DNA of 64,000 nucleotides from Pseudomonas farsensis (GTDB lineage Bacteria; Pseudomonadota; Gammaproteobacteria; Pseudomonadales; Pseudomonadaceae): NCBI RefSeq assembly GCF_014268805.2, contig NZ_JABWRF020000002.1, positions 1,447,501 to 1,511,500 of the forward strand, read 5' to 3'. Shown piece by piece: positions 56,826 to 64,000 of this stretch (position 1 is its first letter; each line of letters starts with the position of its first letter). The notes under the pieces were generated by a model. It saw only the letters and a program-made list of their open reading frames with translations, ran no database searches and was not told where the DNA came from. The position numbers and the translations under genes were made by a program.

Positions 56826-58442
56826 ATGGACACCCCTACCTGCGCTTTAAAAGATTTCGACATCGCACTGTCGCTGAACGAACGCGCTGTCGGACGACAG
56901 CTCAAACGCGCCTGGGACATCTGGACCGACGCCGACACCGGCACCCCGTTCACCCTCGACGTCACACCGCTGAACGTTCGCAACCAACCCTCCACCACCC
57001 GCCTCACCGCCCGCCTTGCCAGCCCCGCGCTGTCGCTGAGCGCCGAGCGCACCGCCAGTAAAGAGGTGTGCACCACGCTGACGCTGCTCGACGGCACCCT
57101 GACCTACGTCAGCGACGGTGAAACCGTCGAGTTGCCCATCCACAACTACGCGTTGTCGATCCGCTCGCTGCTGCGCAAACGTTCGGTCACCTGGACGCAG
57201 TTGTACAACCATGACGCCGAGTGCGCCGACGATGTGCGCGAGCATGTCGATGCCTATCGGCTTGGCGAGGGGCAGTTTTCCATCGAGTGCCTGTTCCTCA
57301 CCCTGACTGGGCGCGAAGCGCTGATGATTCCGCAGGTGCAGGCCGGCAATCAGCCCGGCCTGTCGATCGAGGCGCATGCCAAGCTGGTCGAGTGCATCGC
57401 CACCTGGGTCGCTGCCAGTGGCGTGGATGGCCCCAACGGGCTGCTACTGTCAGCCTCGGTGGTGCCGCGTGCGGCCAAGCGCGCGCCGAGCCTGTCGATG
57501 GCCGACTATGCCTTTCGCCTGAACCGGCAATATGTCAGCGGTATCGACCGCGACCTTACCCACACCATCGACTACCTCGGCGTCGCCGTGGGCGGCAATA
57601 CCTTGCCCGGCGATGACGAGGCCCAGGATGCCCTGTGCCGCAAACAGGGCACCTGGCCGCACCATGCCAAGGCGGATGGCAGCACGGGGTTGTTCGCCGG
57701 GGTGATGGTGCTGCGCAAGGACCTGTTCATCAACCACCTGCTGCAAAGCCTGAACCAAGCGCTGCAACGCGAAGCGTCGCGCATGGCGGAGGAGAACCGG
57801 CTGCACAGCCTCGAGGGCAAGCTCAAGCACCCAGAGCTGGATTTCCTGCAGGCGGTGAGCTTCGTGCGTGAGGGCGACTCGCTGTTCCTGCAGGGCCGCA
57901 AGCATTACCAGTGGACGGATAACGACCTCAAGCTGGGCCTGGACAAAGAGCTCAAGCTTGAACTCAAGCTGGCCGGCAGCCAGCAACTCAAGCTCGAAGG
58001 GCAGTTGTACGGCCACCTCGACCGTGACCGCACCACCTCGTGGGACATGCATTCGCGTGCCAAGGCCACGCGCAATACCCAGATCGGCGGCAGCTTCACC
58101 TTCGTCATCGAAGGCGAGGGCGCCAAGTGCTCGGTGGTGCCGCAGTTCAGCCTGAACTTCACGCCGCTGCGTGGCGACAACGACGATGAGGGCGATACCT
58201 GGGGCATCACCCAGTTTTTCACGCGCATCAATAACGATTGGGATGTGCAGGTAGCCGGCGACTGGCTCAGCGCCTCGCGTGACGCAATCATCGGCATGCT
58301 CGAAGGGGTGTTCAGGGACGTCAACCTGGCCATGGGCAACTTCGCGTTCATTCCGCCGGGCGAGGAGAGCTTCAGCTTCCGCAACCCGCAGCTCAATGAG
58401 CATCTGGATCTGGTCATCGACGTCATCTACCGGGGCGTTTGA
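56826..58442 (+). CDS. TULIP/P47-like protein
   Basis: A 538-residue protein, mostly beta-rich, without a signal peptide. The last about 40 residues (FAFIPPGEESFSFRNPQLNE then HLDLVIDVIYRG) match the C-terminal signature of the TULIP family P47-like proteins known from clostridial toxin clusters, and the length fits. The Leu/Lys-rich segment LELKLAGSQQLKLEGQLYG resembles the TULIP barrel strands. The ATG at 56826 starts MDTPTCALKDFDIALSLNER; 12 further codons are open upstream. It is coupled to the giant gene downstream. P47/OrfX proteins bind lipids. Named by pattern only. Confidence 0.5.
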   Translation: MDTPTCALKDFDIALSLNERAVGRQLKRAWDIWTDADTGTPFTLDVTPLNVRNQPSTTRLTARLASPALSLSAERTASKEVCTTLTLLDGTLTYVSDGETVELPIHNYALSIRSLLRKRSVTWTQLYNHDAECADDVREHVDAYRLGEGQFSIECLFLTLTGREALMIPQVQAGNQPGLSIEAHAKLVECIATWVAASGVDGPNGLLLSASVVPRAAKRAPSLSMADYAFRLNRQYVSGIDRDLTHTIDYLGVAVGGNTLPGDDEAQDALCRKQGTWPHHAKADGSTGLFAGVMVLRKDLFINHLLQSLNQALQREASRMAEENRLHSLEGKLKHPELDFLQAVSFVREGDSLFLQGRKHYQWTDNDLKLGLDKELKLELKLAGSQQLKLEGQLYGHLDRDRTTSWDMHSRAKATRNTQIGGSFTFVIEGEGAKCSVVPQFSLNFTPLRGDNDDEGDTWGITQFFTRINNDWDVQVAGDWLSASRDAIIGMLEGVFRDVNLAMGNFAFIPPGEESFSFRNPQLNEHLDLVIDVIYRGV

Positions 58443-58465
58443 GCCGCGAGCAAGGAGCAACGCCC

Positions 58466-61400
58466 ATGCAACGTAAACCGAATATCGTGCACATCGACGC
58501 GCTGGATAACCAGCAGGCGCTGCACAGCAGTTTCACCGTCGGCAACGACATCATCGACTACATCGAACCGGCCCGCACTTTTGGCCGCGACGACCTCATG
58601 GAGCCCACGCGCAAAGGCCGTTTCCAGCAGCGCATGGTGGCGCTGCCAGACCGACGCGGCCCGGCCGTGCAGCCAATGGTGTTGACCTTGGGCAAGGGCA
58701 ACCGGCTGTCGCTGGTGCGCCGCGACGCCGACAGCTCGGCCGGCTGGGCACGCATTGCGCTGCGTGAGCAGGTGGTGGCGTTCGCTGCCGCCTGGGCCAC
58801 GGTTGGCGGTAAAGAGCTGACCACCCTGGCCGTGGCGCTGGATGATGGCGCCGGCGCATCGCGCCTGCTGGTGGCTTACGATTTCGACGCCCAGCAGGCG
58901 GACTGGAGCCACTTGCAGTGGACTGACTACGGCGTACGCGACGGGCTGGTGATCGATGCCCTGCGCCTGCTGCGCGGGGCCGATGGGCTGTGGACCGTGT
59001 TCATGAGCGCAGCCACCGAGGCCGCACAGGATGTGTACCTGGTGCGCAGTGACAAGCCGGCGTCGCTGAGCAAGCACAGCCTGGTGTTCAGCCTGGTGCG
59101 CGATGAAAAAGAGGTGCTCGACTTCAACGTCGGCCTGCTGGCCCGCGAGCCGGTGCTGCATGTGCTGGGTATCGGGCATTTCAACAACCAGCGGTTGCTT
59201 GGCGCCCGGGCGATACCCAGTTTTGAAAATGGCATGCCCAGCACCGAGGCCTACCCGTTCGAGTGCCCGGCGGGCGGGCGAGTTCTGGCCATGGGCCAGA
59301 CCCGCAAGCAGGGCACCGACCTGTACGTGGCTGGCAAAGGCGTGTGGCGCCTGCCGGCCGAGCAACTGCGCAAGCAGGACGACGGGGTCTTCGAGCCGGT
59401 CATCGCGGCCAGCCTGGCCAGTGATGTGTTGAAGCTCAGTGTGTGCGAAGCCGCCGACGGTGGCACCAGCGCCTGGGCGCTGCGGGGTGACGGCACGCTG
59501 TTGATGGCCCACCGGACCAGCCTGGCCGAGCCGTGGGCCGAAGCGACGGCGGTGCGCCAGCAGGTGGTCGACCTGGCGCCAGTGGTTGGCGATGACCAGC
59601 TCACCAGTGGCGTGCTGGTGGTGTACGAGAACGGCTTGGCGGGCCACCTTTGGCGCAGTACCGACGGGCTCTGGCAAGAAACCGCGATCCGCGTTGCCGA
59701 CCCGGAGGCGTCCTCTTCCATTACCTGCTTTTCGACCAACATCAGTGTGCTCGACCACGGCGGCATCCCGCGTGGTGATGCGACCGTGCAGTTGCGCACC
59801 TCGGTGCTGTCCACCCTGGTGGTCAACGGCCGCAGCCTGTTCGTCGGGCCTGATGACCCGGTTCAGGTCAAGACCGACCTCAGCGGCAACTTGCGTATCT
59901 TCAACCGCGCCTTGTCGTTTACCCCGGCGTCCTACGAGCTGGCGCTCGACGGCCTGGCCGCCGTGCTTGAGATCAACCCGGCGGCGCCGTTGTACCAGCG
60001 CTTCAGCCAGATGACCGCCACAGAGCTGCAGCAGGCCGAACTGGGCGGTGGCCAGGGTTCGCTGTTGCCACAGGCGCTGCGCGGCAAGGAGGGCGCCCGC
60101 ACGGTGGAAACCATGCTGCTGGCGCTCAAGCAGGCCGCATTGCTGGTTGGTGGCGATCAGGCCAGTGGCGTGCGCCTGCGCGCTGCTGCCAAGGGCTTCA
60201 GTGGCGCGCTCGACAGCCGCCATGTGGCGGATGATTTCCGCCTGGCGGTTGCCTCGGACGCGCGCGGGCAATTGCGCACTGCTGCGGCCGTAGGCGCGTT
60301 GCCTGGCACGGCGGCGGCGGTGCTTCCGGGGTTCGGGCAGTCGCTCTCCGACTTCCTTGAAAGCCTGTGCTGCCATGCCGAATCGGCGGTTTCGTTCGTC
60401 ATCCACAAGGTGCGTGGGGCCGTGGAGTTCGTCTGCGAAGTGGCCGGCAAAGTGAAACGCTTCGTGCTCGATACCCTGGAAAGCATCGGCGGGTTCTTCA
60501 GCTGGCTGTGGCAAAAAGTCACCGCAGGCGTGGACAAGGTCTGGAGCTTCGTCAAGTTCCTGTTCGACTGGGGCGACATCACCGCGGTGCGCACCACCAT
60601 GGCCGATTTCATCGATGAAGAGCTGACCGTGCTGGTCAAGCGCATCAGCAGCCTGCGCAGCACGGTCACGCCTGCATTCGATCACGCCATCGCCGCCATC
60701 GAGGCGCAGTGCGTAGCCTTGGGCGTCAGCCCGGAAAAATCCAAAGTGTTGCTCGAACCTGGCACGGGTGAGGTCACCCAGGCACAGCGCAAAGCGCCCA
60801 ACCAGGACCAGGACGCCTCGCGCAGCGGCCCGGGCGCGGGCATGGGCGATTTGCTGGGCAGCATCATCGAGTTGGTGGTGAAAGTGGAAATGCCGCCGCC
60901 GAGCCAGGAATTCGGCAGCTTGTTCGACCTGTTCGATCAGCAACTGGACGAGCTTTCCGGGCTGGGCACGGACATCAAGGAAAGCTTCAAGCACATCTTC
61001 GCCCCGGACGGCTTTACCCTGGCCGACCTGGACCTCGACAAGATCAAGCGCATCCTTTATTCGCTGGTGCTGAACCTGGCCAAGCGTGCCACCGCCATGA
61101 CCCGCAATCTGGTGGTGCACCTGATCGACCAGGTCGCGGCGTTGGTCGACCTGATGCGGCGCATCCTGTTCTCGACCATTCGCTTCCCGTTCATCGAGAA
61201 GACCTTTGCCTTGCTCACCGGCGAGCCCCTGGACACCGGCGTGCGGTTGATCGATATCGTGCTGTTCGTGCCGGCGGTGCTCGGCACCATCACCTACAAG
61301 CTGTTCATGGGCAGCAGCCCGCTCAAGCCGGTGCTGGCCAGCCGCCCTCCGCTCAATGCTGCGCTGGCGCTGCAGCCTAGTGTCGCGCTGGCGGCTCAAC

Positions 61401-62005
61401 CCAGCGCCACTCCGTCAGCGTTCGATTACCTCAAGGATGTGGTCAGTACCTACATCGGCATGGGGATGATGTCGATGGGCATGGCCAGCGCCTCGACCGG
61501 GGCCAAGGCGCAGAAGGCGACCAAGCCGCTCCAGTGCCTGCTGTTGGCGGGCAAGACCGGCTTGTTGCTGCTCAAGACGCCGTGGCGCACTGGTGATGCG
61601 CCGATCAACGAGGTCGATCTGTGCCGCCACACCACGTTCTTCATCGGTGTGACGGGCGTCGCCTTCAAGGGCTGGCACCTGTATCAGGGGCGCAAGAATG
61701 GGCTGTCGGCGGTGGAGGCCGATAATGTCGCGTCGACGCTGTTTGCGGCGGCGGTCGAGATGCTGCTGACGACCCTGCAATCGAGCATGAAGGTGGTGAC
61801 CTTGGCCTACGACAAGCAGGCCAACGGCTGGGAAACCCTGCAGTACGTGGCCCGCAACAGCGCGCAGACGGCTTACAAGGCGTGCCTGTTCCTGCCGGAC
61901 CCGGTCAGCCGCACCAAGGTCATGGTGGTGGCTACGGCGGGTGGGTTTACCTTCGACTACCTGGTGGGCCTGGTCCGCCATGGCGTCCAGGCGCCGCGGA
62001 TCTAG
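58466..62005 (+). CDS. giant protein, unknown, coupled to the P47-like gene
   Basis: An 1179-residue protein with no signal peptide. About residues 40-430 look like a beta-propeller of WD/Kelch-type repeats (repeating blocks such as GTDLYVAGKGVWRLP, TSAWALRGDGTLLMAHR and HLWRSTDGLWQET). Then a beta domain (VLDHGGIPRGDATVQLR ... VKTDLSGNLRIF, about 435-500) resembling Cna/SpaA-like modules, and from about 510 a helical region with several hydrophobic stretches (VLFVPAVLGTITYKLFMG, TFFIGVTGVAFKGW). It overlaps nothing: AAGGAG is eight bases from the ATG, but the TTG at 58439 overlaps the upstream stop. No family recognised; the layout suggests a toxin or surface/membrane-acting complex. Confidence 0.5.
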   Translation: MQRKPNIVHIDALDNQQALHSSFTVGNDIIDYIEPARTFGRDDLMEPTRKGRFQQRMVALPDRRGPAVQPMVLTLGKGNRLSLVRRDADSSAGWARIALREQVVAFAAAWATVGGKELTTLAVALDDGAGASRLLVAYDFDAQQADWSHLQWTDYGVRDGLVIDALRLLRGADGLWTVFMSAATEAAQDVYLVRSDKPASLSKHSLVFSLVRDEKEVLDFNVGLLAREPVLHVLGIGHFNNQRLLGARAIPSFENGMPSTEAYPFECPAGGRVLAMGQTRKQGTDLYVAGKGVWRLPAEQLRKQDDGVFEPVIAASLASDVLKLSVCEAADGGTSAWALRGDGTLLMAHRTSLAEPWAEATAVRQQVVDLAPVVGDDQLTSGVLVVYENGLAGHLWRSTDGLWQETAIRVADPEASSSITCFSTNISVLDHGGIPRGDATVQLRTSVLSTLVVNGRSLFVGPDDPVQVKTDLSGNLRIFNRALSFTPASYELALDGLAAVLEINPAAPLYQRFSQMTATELQQAELGGGQGSLLPQALRGKEGARTVETMLLALKQAALLVGGDQASGVRLRAAAKGFSGALDSRHVADDFRLAVASDARGQLRTAAAVGALPGTAAAVLPGFGQSLSDFLESLCCHAESAVSFVIHKVRGAVEFVCEVAGKVKRFVLDTLESIGGFFSWLWQKVTAGVDKVWSFVKFLFDWGDITAVRTTMADFIDEELTVLVKRISSLRSTVTPAFDHAIAAIEAQCVALGVSPEKSKVLLEPGTGEVTQAQRKAPNQDQDASRSGPGAGMGDLLGSIIELVVKVEMPPPSQEFGSLFDLFDQQLDELSGLGTDIKESFKHIFAPDGFTLADLDLDKIKRILYSLVLNLAKRATAMTRNLVVHLIDQVAALVDLMRRILFSTIRFPFIEKTFALLTGEPLDTGVRLIDIVLFVPAVLGTITYKLFMGSSPLKPVLASRPPLNAALALQPSVALAAQPSATPSAFDYLKDVVSTYIGMGMMSMGMASASTGAKAQKATKPLQCLLLAGKTGLLLLKTPWRTGDAPINEVDLCRHTTFFIGVTGVAFKGWHLYQGRKNGLSAVEADNVASTLFAAAVEMLLTTLQSSMKVVTLAYDKQANGWETLQYVARNSAQTAYKACLFLPDPVSRTKVMVVATAGGFTFDYLVGLVRHGVQAPRI

Positions 62006-62024
62006 ACGCGGGCGCAACGCCCGT

Positions 62025-63515
62025 TCAGTCTTTGCATTCGCTGGCGCTTGCCGGTTGTACGGTGCGTGGTTTGGCCAGTCGAGTTTGGCCAAACCACCCC
62101 GGCCACGAACTGCGCTGGCGGGTCTCGACCTGCACGCAGGGGATCAACCGCTCCACCAGCACATCCGTGCGCCCAACCCCCACCGCCAGGCGGTACTTGG
62201 CGCTGTGCACGCATTCGCGGTCGCCGAACTCGCAACGGTCCAGCTGGGTGCCGCCGCAGGGGCCGTTGGCCAGGCCTTTGGGGCAGGTTTCCGGGCAGAT
62301 GTACAAGGTGTCTTCCAGGCGGCAGGTGCCGCAGGTATCGCAGCCCACCAGCGGCCTTTTCACACGCCGTTCCAGCTGATGCAGCCATTGCCCCGGCGCA
62401 GGCTTGCTCCACAGTGGCCGGGTTACCGCCCAGCCGAAGGCCTTGCTCAGCACCGTGGTGCGGTTGAACACCTGGTGGTGCAGGGCCGACAGCAGGCGGT
62501 AGCGGGCCTTTTCCTTGAATGATGGGCTGACCTGCCGCTGCCCCAGGCGCCAGCTGTGGCCGGGCGGGTGGAAGGTGACGGCCGGCAGGTCCGGCTGCTG
62601 CCAGGCGGCATCCCAGGCTGGGGCCCAGCTGTCGAGGCTGGTATAGCGTGGCTGCAGTTCAGTGATGGCGTGTTCCAGCGCTTCAAACTGGGCCAGGTCA
62701 TGGATGCCAGACAAGTGCACGCCGGCATAGCCCATCAGCCGCAGGCCGATCACCTGCAACGCCAGGCGCTGGTTGGCGCGCTCCTTGGCGTACTGTTTTG
62801 ATACCGCGCTTTCAGCGGCCAGCAGCGCCCGCATCGAGGGGGTGACGGTTACCCCGGCAACATGCTCGAGCATCGCGGCGCGGCCTTCGGTCAGCGCCAT
62901 GATGCAGGCCATCAGCGGTTTCGGGCTGGGCTGGCGCTGCATCCAGGCCAGTGCTTCGTGGTGCTTTTGCAGGTCGAAGCCCAGCTGCAGGATCAGCAGG
63001 TCGGCGCCGGCTGCGAGTTTCTTTTCGGCCTTGAAGTACTGCGCGCCGCCCTCGGCTTCCTGGTACTTGAACGGGTTCAGCGCGGCCGCCAGCAGCCAGT
63101 GCGGGCGCGCTTGGCGGGCGATCTGCAGGGCCGCCACCGATTCCAGGTAACGCACCGGGCGCTGGCCGGGAGTGTGGCCGGGCAGGCGGTCGCCGGTCAG
63201 TAGCAACAGTTGGTCCAGGCCTGCGGCGTCCATGCGCTTGAGCTGGGCGAGCAGGTCGTGGCGTTCGCGGTCTTTACCCGAGAAGTGCAGCAGGGCAGGG
63301 GCGGGTTGGCTGAGGCTGCTGTAGGCGTCCAGCGGCGACAGGTCCAGCGCGCTGCCCACGCGGTCGCCGATGGCCACGGTCAGCGGCCAGCCGCACAGCT
63401 GTTTGCGCGCCATGAGGGTATCGAGCGTAGCGAAGCGCTCGGCGGATGGCTTGGGGACGAATTCCAGGATGCAGGCGAAGGCTTTAGTGTCCAGGGCCGT
63501 TTTCAACACGCTCAT
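62025..63515 (-). CDS. MetF-like methylenetetrahydrofolate reductase with MTHFR C-terminal zinc domain
   Basis: A 496-residue protein. The first about 300 residues are a TIM-barrel of the methylenetetrahydrofolate reductase family (LLLLTGDRLPGHTPGQRPVRYLESV). The last 120 are a cysteine-rich domain: CDTCGTC, ICPETCPKG, GPCGGT and CEFGDRECVHSAKY, as in the MTHFR_C (PF12225-type) fusions. Such proteins work in one-carbon transfer from methoxylated or methylated substrates, not in the standard methionine pathway. A GC-rich inverted repeat (GTGGTTTGGCC/GGCCAAACCAC, 62066-62097) lies in its 3' end. Confidence 0.8.
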   Translation of the reverse strand: MSVLKTALDTKAFACILEFVPKPSAERFATLDTLMARKQLCGWPLTVAIGDRVGSALDLSPLDAYSSLSQPAPALLHFSGKDRERHDLLAQLKRMDAAGLDQLLLLTGDRLPGHTPGQRPVRYLESVAALQIARQARPHWLLAAALNPFKYQEAEGGAQYFKAEKKLAAGADLLILQLGFDLQKHHEALAWMQRQPSPKPLMACIMALTEGRAAMLEHVAGVTVTPSMRALLAAESAVSKQYAKERANQRLALQVIGLRLMGYAGVHLSGIHDLAQFEALEHAITELQPRYTSLDSWAPAWDAAWQQPDLPAVTFHPPGHSWRLGQRQVSPSFKEKARYRLLSALHHQVFNRTTVLSKAFGWAVTRPLWSKPAPGQWLHQLERRVKRPLVGCDTCGTCRLEDTLYICPETCPKGLANGPCGGTQLDRCEFGDRECVHSAKYRLAVGVGRTDVLVERLIPCVQVETRQRSSWPGWFGQTRLAKPRTVQPASASECKD

Positions 63516-63664
63516 GGTGGGTGGCTACCGGGTTTGGGCAGGGTTGCAGTGTGACCCAGGTCGGCGGTGGCGGGCATGTCTGGTTGCGCGCGCGACTGTG
63601 CTGGTTGAGACATGGGGTCAGTCAGGCACGCTGAGGATATACCCCAACCCACTGACGTACAAAG

Positions 63665-63748
63665 CGTGGGAGCGGGCTTGCCCCGCGATGAGGCCAGCAG
63701 GCCGAGTGGCGCGATCTGACGCCATCGCGGGGCAAGCCCGCTCCCACG
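63665..63748. repeat. REP inverted pair
   Basis: Perfect arms: CGTGGGAGCGGGCTTGCCCC onward at 63665-63689 and the reverse complement at 63724-63748. Lies between the MetF-like and ABC permease genes. Confidence 0.92.
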
Positions 63749-63777
63749 CCCCCATGTACATCTGGAGGTTTGTTCGC

Positions 63778-64000
63778 CTAGCGCTGGTAGGCTTTGCCGA
63801 AGTGCCGCTCAAGGCGCGCTTGCGCCAGTTCCAGCAAGATCGACAACACCCAGTAGATCACCGCTGCCGTGGTGAGCATCTCCAGGTAGCGATAGCTCGA
63901 ACGGCCATACGACTGCGCCAGAAACATCACTTCCCACACGCCCATCACCGAAATCAGCGACGAGTCCTTGAGCATCGAGATGAACTGGTTGGCCGTCGGC
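63778..64000 (-). CDS. amino-acid ABC transporter permease, 3' end only
   Basis: The C-terminal 74 residues of a polar amino-acid permease: ANQFISMLKDSSLISVMGVW followed by EVMFLAQSYG and a last helix (LTTAAVIYWVLSILLELAQA). This is the HisM/GlnP-type conserved EAA-loop downstream region. The gene continues beyond the window end. Confidence 0.9.
   Translation of the reverse strand, partial: PTANQFISMLKDSSLISVMGVWEVMFLAQSYGRSSYRYLEMLTTAAVIYWVLSILLELAQARLERHFGKAYQR

Noticed and set aside
58427..61399. 990-codon minus-strand frame opposite the giant gene
   Set aside because: Composition (His/Gln/Arg-rich) is typical of antisense shadows in GC-rich genomes.

Overview
The window is a GC-rich pseudomonad chromosome segment, most likely from the Pseudomonas putida group. 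Three things point there: the gene order rpsT-murJ-ribF-ileS-lspA-fkpB-ispH, then thiO, bamD, rluD, pgeF, clpB, ndh, coaE, pilD, pilC and pilA; many palindromic REP pairs of the P. putida type; and the rRNA/5S sequences. This was judged by reading alone, with no database search.

Layout. 1-3.0 kb is the 3' end of an rRNA operon (23S lacking its 5' end, then 5S and a terminator). 3.1-6.7 kb is a LetA/LetB (PqiA/PqiB)-type envelope lipid-transport operon in which the LetA part is two half-length genes. 6.8-14.7 kb is core housekeeping, with the translationally coupled chain ribF-ileS-lspA-fkpB-ispH. 14.7-16.9 kb is a minor-pilin set (fimT-like; pilV, pilW, pilX and a very short pilE-like gene) running into thiO. 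18-30 kb is further core: bamD, rluD, pgeF, clpB with a heat-shock-type promoter, an Asn-Pro-Lys tRNA operon, ndh, small conserved genes, yacG and coaE. 29.1-31.8 kb holds pilD, pilC and divergent pilA, with no pilB between pilC and pilA.

31.97-42.58 kb is a mobile island at the 3' end of a tRNA-Thr(CGT) gene. It carries a P4-type integrase broken by a one-base frameshift, a decayed stretch, a second tyrosine recombinase with an in-frame stop, and an AT-richer defence cargo: a Hachiman pair (HamA nuclease plus HamB helicase) followed by an ABC-type ATPase plus HNH nuclease pair resembling Septu. An imperfect copy of the tRNA 3' end followed by a terminator marks the likely right end.

43.0-49.8 kb is a catabolic-looking cluster: a divergent LysR regulator, then ketopantoate-reductase-like, VOC, MaoC, CaiB/BaiF, shikimate-dehydrogenase-like and type II dehydroquinase-like enzymes and an MFS transporter, nearly all with 4-base overlaps. 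49.9-53.7 kb holds a WYL regulator and poorly characterised genes. 53.7-54.5 kb is non-coding, with REPs, an attenuator-like leader and three copies of a structured motif resembling C4 antisense RNA around a 46-codon ORF. 54.6-56.3 kb is a PAAR-domain effector with a membrane immunity-type partner. 56.8-62.0 kb is a two-gene unit: a TULIP/P47-like protein and a 1179-residue protein of unknown function. The window ends with a MetF-like protein carrying a cysteine-rich C-terminal domain and the 3' end of an amino-acid ABC permease gene.

The most interesting places are the island with two adjacent defence modules, the P47-like/giant-protein pair, and the C4-like repeat locus.
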